Positions 16,502 to 26,069 are shown, counted from the first letter of the stretch. The stretch: DNA of 56,599 nucleotides from Bog-793 sp035625025 (GCA_035625025.1 DASPQJ010000020.1:1-56599), one strand, 5' to 3'. Numbers and translations: made by a program. Notes: a model not told the origin generated them from the sequence alone.

Positions 16502-17964
16502 CGCCGGCCCCCTCTGCGACGACGGCGCGCGGCCGGCCGGTTCTTCGAGGCCCGGACGGGCCGTGCCGGGCCGGCGGGCCGGGCGGGCGGCGCGGTCGGG
16601 GCGACGGCTTGGGCGGCGGCTGGCGTTTCTGGCCGGCGGGGCGGGGTGCCGACCGGGCGGACCCGGCTGGCGACGAAGGCGGGCTCCCGCCCGCCCGCGG
16701 TGGGCAGTTCCATCCCGAGGGCGCCGGCCGCGACGGCGGCCGGGCTGAGGAGCACCGGGCCGATGCCCCGGTTGCGGAGGCGCTCGGCGAGGTGGCGGTA
16801 GTGGGTCTCGCGCTCTTTCAGCAGCGCGACGAGCGGCGAGGCGATGAAGATCGACGAGTAGGCCCCGGTCGTCAGCCCGATCAGCAGCGCGAGCCCGAAG
16901 TACTGCAGCGTCGTCGCGCCGAGGACCTGCGCGCCGAGGACGAGGACGGAAAGGATCGGCAGGATCGCGACGAGCGACGTATTGAGCGAGCGGGCGAGCG
17001 TCTGGTTCATCGAGAGGTTGACGAGATCCGAGAACGCCATCCGGTCCCGCTGCGCGAGGTGGTGCGCGTTGTCGCGGACGCGGTCGAACACGACGATCGT
17101 GTCGTAGAGCGAGTAGCCGAGAATCGTCAAGAAGGCGACGACGGTGTCCGGGGTCACGTCGAAACCGACGAGCGAGTACACGCCGACCGTGACGAGGATG
17201 TCGTGGAACATGGCGAGGATCGCCGCGAACGCCATCCGCCACTCGAAGAAGATCGAGATGTAGACGCTGACGAGGATGATGAAGACGATCAGCGCCTCGA
17301 GGGCCTTGCTCGTGATCTGGCGTCCCCAGGAGGGTCCGACCGTCTCGACGCTCACCGAGGCCGGGCTGACGTGGGCGAGCTTGGCGAGGACGGCGCTCAC
17401 CTCGGCGGCGATCGCCTGGGACTGCTTCGAAGTCTGACCTTTCGGCAGCTTCGCCTCGACGTTGAGCGTCTTCGGCGGGGTGCCGAGCTGCGTGATCGCC
17501 GCCCCGGCGAGGCCGTAGGGCGCCAGGGCGTTGCGCGCCTGGGTGACGGAGACCGTCGAGGTCTGCACCGTCCAGGCCGTGCCGCCGGCGAACTCGATGT
17601 CGAGGTTCAGTCCCCGTGTCGCGAGCGAGATCACCCCGGCGACGATGACGATGCTCGAGAGCGCGAACCACCACCGCTTGCGGCGCACGAAGTCAAAGCG
17701 CGTCTGGCCGAAGTACAGCCGCCGCAGGGGGCCGCGCCGGCGGGGGGCCCGGCCCGGGACCCCGCTCTCGGGGGCCGGTGCAGTCGCTCCCGGGATGGGC
17801 CCCTCCGCGGTCGGGGGCGGGGCGACGGGGGGGCGTCCTTTGCCCGGCGGCATCTCCGGGGCCTCCTCGGTCTCCCGGGGAGGAAGGAAGGGAGGTGGCA
17901 GGGGTTCGCGGCCTTGTTGCGGTGGCGGGCCGGCCGAACCCGGCAGGATCCGGTCCGGGCTCAT
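16498..17964 (-). CDS. secF: Protein translocase subunit SecF
   Basis: Membrane partner of SecD; uses the proton gradient to complete protein export through SecYEG. The 488 residues have an unusual proline-rich cytosolic N-terminus (about 1-75), then six transmembrane helices, with the first periplasmic loop starting DIEFAGGTAW (near 127) and the helix-4/5 region ILGYSLYDTIVVFDR. A Pro/Arg-rich tail of about 90 residues follows the last helix. ATG 17964 overlaps the secD stop as ATGA. Confidence 0.95.
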   Translation of the reverse strand: MSPDRILPGSAGPPPQQGREPLPPPFLPPRETEEAPEMPPGKGRPPVAPPPTAEGPIPGATAPAPESGVPGRAPRRRGPLRRLYFGQTRFDFVRRKRWWFALSSIVIVAGVISLATRGLNLDIEFAGGTAWTVQTSTVSVTQARNALAPYGLAGAAITQLGTPPKTLNVEAKLPKGQTSKQSQAIAAEVSAVLAKLAHVSPASVSVETVGPSWGRQITSKALEALIVFIILVSVYISIFFEWRMAFAAILAMFHDILVTVGVYSLVGFDVTPDTVVAFLTILGYSLYDTIVVFDRVRDNAHHLAQRDRMAFSDLVNLSMNQTLARSLNTSLVAILPILSVLVLGAQVLGATTLQYFGLALLIGLTTGAYSSIFIASPLVALLKERETHYRHLAERLRNRGIGPVLLSPAAVAAGALGMELPTAGGREPAFVASRVRPVGTPPRRPETPAAAQAVAPTAPPARPAGPARPVRASKNRPAARRRRRGGRR

Positions 17965-19469
17965 GCGGCCTCCTCGACGACGGCGGCGAGGCCCCGGGCG
18001 ATGCCGAGGTGGCGGGCGCTCGCGATGACCCGGTTCCGGCCGAGCAGGATGACGAGCGGGCGGGTGAACAGGTACGCCGTCGCCACGTCGACGAGCGTCG
18101 ACAGCCCGAGCATGAAGGCGAAGCCGCGCACCGCGCCGACCGAGAGCCACCAGAGCACGAGCGCGCCGAGGAACGAGACGGCGTCCGCCGACAGGATCGT
18201 GCGGTAGGCGCTGCGGAAGCCCTTGTCGACCGAGGCCCTAACGGATCGTCCGGCCCGCACTTCGTCCTTTAATCGTTCGAAGTACACGACGTAGGAGTCG
18301 ACGGTGATGCCGACCGAGACGATGAGACCCGTCACGCCCGACAGGTCGAGCGTGAGCCCGAAGGACGAGGCGCTGAGCATCGAGATGAAGCCGTAGAGGA
18401 AGGCCGCCGTCGTGACGAGGCCGGAGACGACGACGATCCCGAGTGCCCGGTAGTAAAAGATCGTGTAGATCATGACGAGCAAGAGCCCGAGAAGACCGGC
18501 GAGAAGCCCCGCGCGCAGCGAGGACTTGCCGAGGAGCGGCGAGACGGCCTGCGAGGTCTGCGGCGTGAGCTGGACGGGCAGCGAGCCGTAGGCGAGGTCG
18601 AGGCCGAGGGCGTCGGCGCTCGACTGGGTGAAGTCACCGGTGATCTCGCCGGAACCGGGGAAGCTCGTCGCGAGGATGAGCGGGGCCGACACGATGTCGC
18701 CGTCGAGGTCGTTGGCAACGAGCGCGTGGTAGTAGGTCGCGGCGATCTTGTTGAAAGCCGTCGTGCCGGGTCCGGTGAGGGTGAACAGGACCTCCCACTG
18801 TCCTGTCGGGCTGAGCGTGCCGTAGGCGCCCTTGATTATCTGCCCGGTCGCGAGCGCCGGTCCGAGGACGAAGCGGGGGGCGAGATCGCTGTGAGAGGGG
18901 AAGATCACGTTCTTGTGCTCGTACTTCGCGTCCTCGGTGATCGGGGTGGTCTTGTAGCTCGCGTAGACGGGGTCGACGGAGTAGACCCCGGGGTCGTAGG
19001 TCCCGCCGTTGGCGGCGCTGTAGTACGCCGAGGTGTACAGGTACGACGAGGAACACTTCGGCGGCGTGGTATAGGCGTTCTTCGCTTTCTTCGCGGCCTT
19101 CGCCGGTGCGCTGTAGGCCGGCGCGCCGCACAGGACAGGCCGGAAGAAGAGTTGCGCCGTCGTCCCGATGATGGCGAGGATCCGCTTGGGGTTCTTCACG
19201 CCGGGCATCTGCACGACGATCTCGTTGCCCTGGGTCGTGATGTTCGGTTGCGTCACGCCGAGGGCGTCGGCGCGCTCCGTCATGATGTTCGCCGCGTTCT
19301 GCAGCGTCGCGGACGAGACCCTCTGATTCGGCGTGTAGACGACCGAGAGACCGCCTTCGAGGTCCAGCCCGAGGTGCGGGGACCATCGCATCCCGACGGC
19401 GAGCCCGAGCATCCCGAAGCACAACAGGCTCGTCAGCCCGACGCTCGCGAGCAGACGACGACGACCCAC
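17961..19469 (-). CDS. secD: Protein translocase subunit SecD
   Basis: Six-helix RND-type subunit with a large periplasmic P1 domain that binds emerging substrate. The 502 residues show the first helix (about 5-27), then GLDLEGGLSVVY (near 33, the conserved LGLDLxGG motif), an alanine/lysine/tyrosine-rich insertion (about 120-160) and the C-terminal helices including VSVGITVDSYVVYFER. Start is GTG at 19469, immediately after the yajC stop. Confidence 0.95.
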   Translation of the reverse strand: MGRRRLLASVGLTSLLCFGMLGLAVGMRWSPHLGLDLEGGLSVVYTPNQRVSSATLQNAANIMTERADALGVTQPNITTQGNEIVVQMPGVKNPKRILAIIGTTAQLFFRPVLCGAPAYSAPAKAAKKAKNAYTTPPKCSSSYLYTSAYYSAANGGTYDPGVYSVDPVYASYKTTPITEDAKYEHKNVIFPSHSDLAPRFVLGPALATGQIIKGAYGTLSPTGQWEVLFTLTGPGTTAFNKIAATYYHALVANDLDGDIVSAPLILATSFPGSGEITGDFTQSSADALGLDLAYGSLPVQLTPQTSQAVSPLLGKSSLRAGLLAGLLGLLLVMIYTIFYYRALGIVVVSGLVTTAAFLYGFISMLSASSFGLTLDLSGVTGLIVSVGITVDSYVVYFERLKDEVRAGRSVRASVDKGFRSAYRTILSADAVSFLGALVLWWLSVGAVRGFAFMLGLSTLVDVATAYLFTRPLVILLGRNRVIASARHLGIARGLAAVVEEAA

Positions 19470-19913
19470 CTAGGAGAAACCTCCCGGGTTCCCCGTCGGA
19501 GGCTCGTCGTGATGGTCGGGGTCGTCCGAGGACGAGGGGAAGTTCCACTGGCCGCCGGTCGGGCCACCCCAGGTGGGCGCCTCCGGCGGGACGATGCGTT
19601 GGCCGATCATGCGCCGGACCACTTCGATCGTCGTGCCCGGCGCGACCTCGAGGCGGACACGCTCGTCGGTCATCGACTGGACGCGACCGACGATGCCGGC
19701 GGCCGTGACGACCTCGTCGCCGACGGAGATGGCGCGCTGCTGGGCGGCGAGATCGCGCTGCCGGCGGCGCTGCGGCCGGACGAAGAAGAAGAGCGCGACC
19801 GCGACGATGAGGAGGAGGAAGAACACCAGGCCCGAGTTGTTCGTCTTCGTGGCGGCCTTGGCGAAGATGAGCGCGTGCAACACGGGGAGAACGCTGACCA
19901 TTTGCATCGGCAT
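19470..19913 (-). CDS. yajC: Preprotein translocase accessory subunit YajC
   Basis: Small single-span partner of SecDF. The 147 residues contain the transmembrane helix (about 28-45), then the family signature FVRPQRRRQRD and the SVGDEVVTAAGIVGRV block. An acidic, histidine- and proline-rich tail of about 35 residues extends beyond the usual length. Methionines at residues 1, 3 and 5 are all possible starts; I kept the first. Confidence 0.92.
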   Translation of the reverse strand: MPMQMVSVLPVLHALIFAKAATKTNNSGLVFFLLLIVAVALFFFVRPQRRRQRDLAAQQRAISVGDEVVTAAGIVGRVQSMTDERVRLEVAPGTTIEVVRRMIGQRIVPPEAPTWGGPTGGQWNFPSSSDDPDHHDEPPTGNPGGFS

Positions 19914-20000
19914 GGGACACCCGTCATCTAGGAGAAAGGGCGCCTCGCACTGTAGTCGCGGACCTGGGGGCGGAAGTCACGCCGTCCGCGCCGTTGGGCC

Positions 20001-21095
20001 TCAGGGGTCGAAGAGGGTCGACACCTCTTCCTCGGCGGCCGACGCGTCGAGGTCCGTCTCGGCCAAAGGGACGGGCAGTCCGAGGTGTGTCCAGGCGGCC
20101 GGGGCCGCCACCCGCCCGCGGGGGGTGCGCATGACGAACCCCGCTTGGAGGAGATACGGCTCGTAGACGTCCTCGATCGTCTCGGATTCCTCGCCGACGC
20201 TCACCGCGAGAGTCGCGAGACCGACGGGACGGCCGGCGAAACGGACGCAGAGCACCTCGAGGATCTGGCGGTCGAGACGGTCGAGGCCGCGCTCATCGAT
20301 GCCGAAGACGTCGCACCCGGCTCGGGCCGCTTCCAGGGTGATCACCCCTTTCCCGCGCACCTCGACGAAGTCGCGCACCCGCCGGAGCAACCGGATCGCG
20401 AGGCGCGGTGTCCCCCGGGCGCGGCGCGCGATCTCGGCGGCACCCTCTGGCGTGCATTCGACGCTGAGGAGCCTGCCGGTGCGGCGCACGATCTCCTCGA
20501 GTTCGTCGGGCGCGTAGTGCTCGAGGCGTGTGACGAAGCCGAACCGGTCGCGCAGGGGCCCGGTGACGAGGCCGGTCCGGGTCGTCGCCCCGACGAGGCT
20601 GAAGCGCGGCACGTCGAGGCGGACCGAACGCGCCGTCGGCCCCTTGCCGATCACGATGTCGATCTGGAAGTCCTCCATCGCCGGATAGAGGATCTCCTCG
20701 ACGGGCGGGGCCAGCCGGTGGATCTCGTCGATGAAGAGCACGTCGCCCGGCTGGAGTCCGGTGAGGATCGCCGCCAGGTCGCCTCCGCGCTGGAGAGCAG
20801 CCCCCGAGGTGACCCGCAGGCCGGCTCCCAGCTCCGCAGCGACGATGCCGGCGAGGGTCGTCTTGCCGAGTCCCGGCGGTCCGGCGAAAAGGAGGTGGTC
20901 GACCGGTTGCTCCCGGCGTCGCGCCGCTTCGAGGACGATCGCGAGGTGCTCTTTCACCCGGGCCTGGCCGACGAAGTCCGCGAGACGGCGGGGCCGCAGT
21001 CCGGCCTCGAGCGCCTCTTCGGGTTCGTCGGCGAAACGCGCCACCGCGGTAAGCGCCTGGTCCCGCCCGACGGCGACGTCGCGGCGTGGGCTCAT
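20001..21095 (-). CDS. ruvB: Holliday junction branch-migration ATPase RuvB
   Basis: Hexameric motor that drives RuvA-bound Holliday junctions. The 364 residues have Walker A GPPGLGKTT (near 68), Walker B LFIDEIHRL (near 120), sensor 1 GATTRTG and a C-terminal winged helix. The family N-terminal block RLADFVGQ lies near 38. ATG 21095 overlaps the ruvA stop as ATGA. Confidence 0.97.
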   Translation of the reverse strand: MSPRRDVAVGRDQALTAVARFADEPEEALEAGLRPRRLADFVGQARVKEHLAIVLEAARRREQPVDHLLFAGPPGLGKTTLAGIVAAELGAGLRVTSGAALQRGGDLAAILTGLQPGDVLFIDEIHRLAPPVEEILYPAMEDFQIDIVIGKGPTARSVRLDVPRFSLVGATTRTGLVTGPLRDRFGFVTRLEHYAPDELEEIVRRTGRLLSVECTPEGAAEIARRARGTPRLAIRLLRRVRDFVEVRGKGVITLEAARAGCDVFGIDERGLDRLDRQILEVLCVRFAGRPVGLATLAVSVGEESETIEDVYEPYLLQAGFVMRTPRGRVAAPAAWTHLGLPVPLAETDLDASAAEEEVSTLFDP

Positions 21096-21700
21096 CGCCG
21101 GGGCGCGAGGCTTTGGAGGGCTTCGCGCAGCAGCTCTTCGACGCTGCCCTCGCGGGACAGGCGCTCGAGGGCGTGGCGGACTTCATCCGGGGCGTAACCG
21201 AGGGCGGCGAGCGCTGCGCGGACCTCGGATTTCGCCAGGCGCGTTCCGTCGGTGGCGCCGGCGCCGGTCGGCACGGCGTCGATGGTGCCGAGGCGCCCGG
21301 CGAGCTCGACGATGAGGCGTTGCGCGGTCTTGCGTCCGACACCTGGGACGAGGACGAGGGCGTCGACGTCGCCGCCGGCGACGGCCTGGGCCAGCGAGTC
21401 CGGCGGATGGACGCTGAGAATGGCGAGCGCGAGCGCCGGGCCGACGCCGTGCGCGCCGATGAGAAGCTCGAAGGTGCGCCGTTCGGTCCGGTCCGCCAAG
21501 CCGTAAAGGGTGATCGCGCCCTCGCGCACGTGGGTGTACACGGCCACGGCGACCGGCGCGCCGATCGGGCCGAGCTGCGCGGCGTGGCGCGCCGAGACGA
21601 CGACCTCGTAACCGACACCTTCCACGTCGACGACGATCGACGCCAGCGAGTCTGAGTTGTAGTCGGCCTCGGCGAGAACGCCCGAGAGCGACCCGATCAC
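21092..21700 (-). CDS. ruvA: Holliday junction DNA helicase RuvA
   Basis: Tetrameric junction-binding protein. The 202 residues comprise the OB domain (about 1-62, starting IGSLSGVLAE), tandem helix-hairpin-helix motifs (GAHGVGPALALAIL and VPGVGRKTAQRLIVEL) and the C-terminal RuvB-binding domain from about 150. Start is GTG 21700, overlapping the ruvC stop as GTGA; the open frame upstream lies within ruvC. Confidence 0.96.
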   Translation of the reverse strand: MIGSLSGVLAEADYNSDSLASIVVDVEGVGYEVVVSARHAAQLGPIGAPVAVAVYTHVREGAITLYGLADRTERRTFELLIGAHGVGPALALAILSVHPPDSLAQAVAGGDVDALVLVPGVGRKTAQRLIVELAGRLGTIDAVPTGAGATDGTRLAKSEVRAALAALGYAPDEVRHALERLSREGSVEELLREALQSLAPRR

Positions 21701-22230
21701 GATCGTCTCGCCCCGGGCGTCGCCGGTCGCACCGCCACGGCGCCGGAGAGGAGATCCCCGCGACGCCGCGCCGCGAGGTGGCACAGGGCGAGCGCGAGGG
21801 CGTCGGCGACGTCGGGCGGGTCGGGCACGGTCGTGAGGTGCAAAAGCCGCGCCACCATCTGCTGGACTTGGACCTTGTCCGCCGCGCCGTAGCCGGCGAC
21901 GGCCAGCTTGACCTCGTTGGACGTGTACTCGACGATTCCGCAACCGTGCTCGGCGGCGGCGAGCAGCGCGACGCCGCTCGCCTGACCAACGGCCATCGCG
22001 GTGCGCGCGTTGGTCTGGAAGAACACCCGCTCCACCGCGACGACGTCCGGGTGGAGCTCGGTAAGGAGCGTGTCGATCTCCCCGTGCAGTTCGGCCAGGC
22101 GCTCCGGCACCGGCCGGGCGGGGTCGCTCGTGATCACGCCGGCCGCGACGGCGCGCCCCTCGCCGTGCTCCTCGGTGACCCCGCCGAAGCCGCAGCGCGA
22201 CAGGCCGGGGTCGATGCCGAGGACAAACAT
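21697..22230 (-). CDS. ruvC: Crossover junction endodeoxyribonuclease RuvC
   Basis: Resolves Holliday junctions. The 177 residues show GIDPGLSRCG (catalytic Asp near 7), VVAVERVFFQTNARTA (catalytic Glu near 68), and DVADALALALCH with the remaining acidic ligands near 140. The C-terminus is slightly extended. ATG 22230 is the start that places the first Asp at the expected position. First of the ruvCAB operon, 50 bases downstream of yebC. Confidence 0.96.
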   Translation of the reverse strand: MFVLGIDPGLSRCGFGGVTEEHGEGRAVAAGVITSDPARPVPERLAELHGEIDTLLTELHPDVVAVERVFFQTNARTAMAVGQASGVALLAAAEHGCGIVEYTSNEVKLAVAGYGAADKVQVQQMVARLLHLTTVPDPPDVADALALALCHLAARRRGDLLSGAVAVRPATPGARRS

Positions 22231-22280
22231 GCGTTCGATTCTAGCGAGCAGCCCCGTCCCGGCGGGGGATGCGCCGTCCG

Positions 22281-23033
22281 TCAGGCCTCCTCGAGGGATT
22301 CGAGGATCTCGTCGGGGATGTCGAAGTTGGCGGCGATGACCTGGACGTCGTCGTGGTCTTCCAAGAGGTCGAGGAGGTGGAGCACCTTGCGCGCGCCGGA
22401 CGCCTCGGAGACCTCGATCGTCGTCGTCGCCAGCCACTGCGACTCCGCGGAGTCGATCGGGATCGCCGCGGCCTCGAGTGCAGCCTGGAGTACGTGGAGC
22501 TCGGTCGGCTCGGAGACAAGCGTCCACTGGGTCCCGTCGTCGCGCAGGTCCTGCGCGCCAGCATCGAGGGCGACCGCCATGATGGCGTCCTCGTCGGCAG
22601 AACGGGGAATTGCAATGAGACCTTTGCGTTCGAACTGCCAGGCGACGGCGCCCGGCTCCGCCATCGAACCGCCGTGGCGCGCGAACAAGGCGCGAATCTC
22701 CGCCCCGGTCCGGTTGCGATTGTCCGTCAGGCACTCGACGATCACCGCGACACCGCAGGGCGCGTAGCCCTCGTAGGAGACCGGCTCGTAGCGGACGCCT
22801 TCGAGCTCGCCCGTCCCGCGCTTGATCGCGCGTTCAATCGTGTCCGCCGGCACCGACGCGTCGCGGGCTTTCTGGTACATCGTTCGCAGGTTGGCATTGG
22901 CGGCGAGGTCACCACCGCCCTCTCGGGCCGCGACCTCGACCTGGCGGATCAGCTTGGCGAAGAGCTTGCCGCGCGCCTTGTCCTTGGCGCCTTTTTGATG
23001 TTTCGTCGTCGCCCATTTCGAATGGCCTGACAC
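22281..23033 (-). CDS. yebC: YebC/PmpR family protein
   Basis: Conserved protein described either as a transcriptional regulator or as a translation factor easing ribosome stalling. The 250 residues begin MSGHSKWATTKHQKGAKDK, the strongly conserved family start, followed by three alpha/beta domains. Position just upstream of ruvCAB is the common bacterial arrangement. Upstream is a 59-base gap to the M48 peptidase gene. Confidence 0.96.
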   Translation of the reverse strand: MSGHSKWATTKHQKGAKDKARGKLFAKLIRQVEVAAREGGGDLAANANLRTMYQKARDASVPADTIERAIKRGTGELEGVRYEPVSYEGYAPCGVAVIVECLTDNRNRTGAEIRALFARHGGSMAEPGAVAWQFERKGLIAIPRSADEDAIMAVALDAGAQDLRDDGTQWTLVSEPTELHVLQAALEAAAIPIDSAESQWLATTTIEVSEASGARKVLHLLDLLEDHDDVQVIAANFDIPDEILESLEEA

Positions 23034-23092
23034 CGGTCACTCCCTTCCCGGGACGAACGCCGCGCCCCTCCCCCGAACCCCGGGTGGCGCGG

Positions 23093-24001
23093 TCACAGTT
23101 CGCGCAGCGCCGCGATCCGCAGCGCGAGGTCGAGCTCGCCGGACCGGGAGCGGTCCGAGGGGCGGCGGGCGAAGGGCGCGCACCATTGCCAGGCCGTGAT
23201 CCGGGCGACGGCGGGCGGGAGCGAGGCCGGCCGGACGCGGGGCGCTTCGGCGAAGGCCTCGAGCGCGTCGGCGAGCGCCGGCGGGTAGCGCGTGACGTTC
23301 ATGGCGGCGCGATCAGCGAGCGCCTCGCGCTCGGTCGCCACGCCCCGTTCGGCGAGACGCGCTCCCCAGGGGCTGACGAGCGCGGCGAACCCGAAGGCCC
23401 GCATCGCGACCGCCGCCGCGGCCGCGTCGCCCCGTTTCAGGTGGGCGAGCTCGTGGGCGAGCACGGCTTCGAGCTGCATCCGGTCGAGAAGCTCGAGGGC
23501 GCCGGTCGTGATGATCAGCCGGGCCGAGCGCGCCCGGCGAGCGAGCATCAGGGCGTTCGGCGCGACGTCGTCGATGACGAGGACTTGTGGTTCCGAAAGA
23601 CCGAATCCGAGACAGAGGCCCTCGGTGAGGTTGATGAGCCGCGCTTCCCGAGTCGGGTCCGCGGGTCGAGTGCCGAGGGCCCGCACGAGACGCCGCGTCG
23701 ATCCGGCCAGGTAATCGGCGAGCGCGAGCGCCAATCCGAGGGCGCCGAGGACGACGCCGATCACCCGGGTAACGGTCGGCAGTGGCGACGTCGCCGCGAG
23801 GGCGGCTCCCGCGACGATGAGCAGGACCGGCGCGCCGGCGGCAAGGCGGGCCGGGGCTGTGAGACCCGCTCGGGCGAGAGCCGGGGGCTCGGCGGGAAGC
23901 GTCGCGGCCCGGACCGGCGTTACGGCGCGCGACCTACCCCGGGTGCCTGGGGCGGGCGTCTTCGAGGCACGGTGGGCCTGATTCGCCTTGGCGGAAGCCA
24001 T
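23093..24001 (-). CDS. M48-family (HtpX-like) membrane zinc peptidase
   Basis: Predicted membrane protease. The 302 residues have a basic disordered N-terminus (about 1-45), two adjacent hydrophobic helices (about 50-95), the zinc motif AHELAHLKRGD (His about 180 and 184) and the third-ligand region EREALADRAA (near 222). The ATG at 24001 shares its first base with the pimA stop (TGATG), so it is coupled to the PIM operon. In mycobacteria a different gene follows pimA, so this neighbour is unusual. Substrate unknown. Confidence 0.82.
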   Translation of the reverse strand: MASAKANQAHRASKTPAPGTRGRSRAVTPVRAATLPAEPPALARAGLTAPARLAAGAPVLLIVAGAALAATSPLPTVTRVIGVVLGALGLALALADYLAGSTRRLVRALGTRPADPTREARLINLTEGLCLGFGLSEPQVLVIDDVAPNALMLARRARSARLIITTGALELLDRMQLEAVLAHELAHLKRGDAAAAAVAMRAFGFAALVSPWGARLAERGVATEREALADRAAMNVTRYPPALADALEAFAEAPRVRPASLPPAVARITAWQWCAPFARRPSDRSRSGELDLALRIAALREL

Positions 24002-25143
24002 CAGGCCCCGAGTGTACGGGCTCCGCCGTGTCCGGCTCGGCGGGAGCGACCGCGGCGCCTCGCCGCGGCGTGCGCCGCGGCGAGCGCGTAACGCTCGGCG
24101 TACGCCGCAGCGAGATCGGCGAAGGAATGTCGGGCCGCGACCGTTCGCCCGGCGGCGACGAGCCGCCGGCGCGCCTCGGGGTCGGCGAGGAGCGACTGGA
24201 GATGCCCGCGCAGCGCCAGGGCGTCGCCCGGGGGGGAGTACGCCGCGGCGTCGCCGGCGGCGAGGCGGTAGCCAGGGAGGTCCGAGGCGAGGACCGCGGT
24301 CCCCGCGGCCATCGCCTCGAGGAGCACGACCCCGAAGGACTCGCCGCCGCGCGAGGGCGCGACGAGGATCTCGGCCGCGGCAAGGCGGCCGGCGAGCTCC
24401 GCGTCGGAGAGGGCGCCGAGCCACTCGATCCGGGCGTCGGCGCCGAAACGCCGGCGCAGCGCGGGGGCTTCGGGCCCCTCACCGACGATCTGCAACCGCA
24501 GATCGCCGGGTAGTCCAGCAAAGGCCTCGGCGAGGACGTCCAGTCCCTTGCGGGCCTCGGCCCGCCCGATGAAGAGCACGGTCGGCGCCGCCACCGGGGT
24601 CGGCGCGGCGTGGTCGAACCGGCCGAGGTCGACGGCGTTGGGAAGGATCCCGACCGGGCACGGCCCGGCCGCGGCCCACAGCGTCGCCCGGGCGACCTCG
24701 GAGACGGCGACGCGGTCGTCGAGCCGGCGGACGAGGCCGCGCAGCGCGTGTCCGTAGGCGACGTAGACGGCCCCAGCCCGGGCGCGGTGAAAGGTGCCGA
24801 CGACGGGGAGGTCGCGCCAGCTCGCCGCGGCGAGAGCCGGACCCGGGACGAGCGGTTCGTGGACGTGGACGAGATCGAGCGACCTCGCGGCGAGCGCGCG
24901 CCGCGTCCGCCGCATCGCCCCGGGCGTGGGCGCGACCGGGGCGCGCGACCCGTTGGCCGGGAGCCGCCGGACGGGTCCGACGGTGACGACCTCGAGATCC
25001 TCAGCTGTCGTCGGACGGGTCCCCGGGGCGATGATGACGACCTCGTCGCCGGCGGCGCGAAGCGCCCGGGCGAGCCCCATCACCTGGGCCTGCACCCCGC
25101 CGGGGACGGCGAGGTCATAGGCGGAGACGAGCGCGACCTTCAT
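24001..25143 (-). CDS. pimA: Phosphatidylinositol alpha-mannosyltransferase PimA
   Basis: Transfers the first mannose from GDP-mannose to phosphatidylinositol on the cytosolic face of the membrane, starting PIM and lipomannan synthesis. The 380 residues form a GT-B/GT4 enzyme: N-terminal DLAVPGGVQAQV glycine loop (near 10), VHVHEPLVPG (near 85), and the donor-site RGGESFGVVLLEAMAAG with the E-x7-E pair (near 265). Length and operon position between patA and the peptidase support PimA over another GT4. ATG 25143 overlaps the patA stop as ATGA. Confidence 0.92.
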   Translation of the reverse strand: MKVALVSAYDLAVPGGVQAQVMGLARALRAAGDEVVIIAPGTRPTTAEDLEVVTVGPVRRLPANGSRAPVAPTPGAMRRTRRALAARSLDLVHVHEPLVPGPALAAASWRDLPVVGTFHRARAGAVYVAYGHALRGLVRRLDDRVAVSEVARATLWAAAGPCPVGILPNAVDLGRFDHAAPTPVAAPTVLFIGRAEARKGLDVLAEAFAGLPGDLRLQIVGEGPEAPALRRRFGADARIEWLGALSDAELAGRLAAAEILVAPSRGGESFGVVLLEAMAAGTAVLASDLPGYRLAAGDAAAYSPPGDALALRGHLQSLLADPEARRRLVAAGRTVAARHSFADLAAAYAERYALAAAHAAARRRGRSRRAGHGGARTLGA

Positions 25144-26039
25144 CGGTCGGATTCGACCTCGTCCGGCCAGTTCGCCTGGAAGACGTGCCACTGTTCGGGA
25201 CGGGCGGCGATCAGCTCCTCGAAGGCCGAAACGATGTCCCGGGTCAAGCGGGCGACGTCGTTTCGGAGGTCACCCGAGCGCGTCGTGTCGAGCTCTGGGA
25301 GGATCTCGATCGTGAAGCAGCCCCGCGGCTCGAGGTAGATCGCGGCCGGCACGACCGCGGCGCCGGTCCGCAAGGCGAGGACCGCGGGTCCCGCCGGGAC
25401 GCGCGCGACCGCGCCGAAGAACTCGGTGGCCAGCCCGTCGCCGACGACGTCACGGTCGGCGACGAGGGCAATCGCCTTCCCGGCTCGCAGCTGGCTGAGG
25501 AGTTGGGCCGTGGTCGTCGCCCCCGGGGCGAGCACGGTGAGCGCGGCCCGGCGTCGCGTCTCGACGAACCAGGCGAAAAGCTCCGGCGGCTCGAGGACCT
25601 CGCCGACGGTGAGGAGCGGGTAGCCGACCGACGCCGTCCAGATCGCCCCGGCCTCCCAGCAGCCGAGGTGCGGTAGGACGATCTCGAGCCCCTGACCCCG
25701 GGCCGCCGCGTCGAGCAACCGCTCGGGATTCCGCACGACGAGGCGCCGTCCGAGGACGCTCGGATCCGCGGCGTCGAGACGGGCGGCGTTGGCCCAGTAC
25801 ATCCCGTAGTTGACGTAGGCCCGCCGGACCGTGGAACGCAGCTCGGTCGCTGAGGCGCCGCTTCCGAGGACGTGACGGAAATTCTCCGTGACGATCTCCC
25901 GACGGCGCTGGCCGCTTGCCCAGGCGACGAGGGACACCCCGCCGGCGAGGGCGCGCCCGGCCGGGCCTGGCAAGCGGCGGAGGACCGCGGCGCTCCCCCG
26001 GTAGAAAAAGGCGACGAGTCGGACTCGCGCCGTGCTCAT
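25140..26039 (-). CDS. patA: PIM acyltransferase PatA-like (LpxL/HtrB family)
   Basis: Likely acylates the mannose of PIM using acyl-CoA, at the membrane. The 299 residues belong to the lysophospholipid/lauroyl acyltransferase family; the catalytic H-x4-[D/E] is seen as HLGCWE near 125. An N-terminal hydrophobic region may anchor it. It sits between pgsA and pimA, the order of Rv2612c-Rv2611c-Rv2610c, which supports the role. Confidence 0.9.
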   Translation of the reverse strand: MSTARVRLVAFFYRGSAAVLRRLPGPAGRALAGGVSLVAWASGQRRREIVTENFRHVLGSGASATELRSTVRRAYVNYGMYWANAARLDAADPSVLGRRLVVRNPERLLDAAARGQGLEIVLPHLGCWEAGAIWTASVGYPLLTVGEVLEPPELFAWFVETRRRAALTVLAPGATTTAQLLSQLRAGKAIALVADRDVVGDGLATEFFGAVARVPAGPAVLALRTGAAVVPAAIYLEPRGCFTIEILPELDTTRSGDLRNDVARLTRDIVSAFEELIAARPEQWHVFQANWPDEVESDR

Positions 26040-26069
26040 CGCTGCTGGCGGCTGCGGCCCGGGGGGCTT

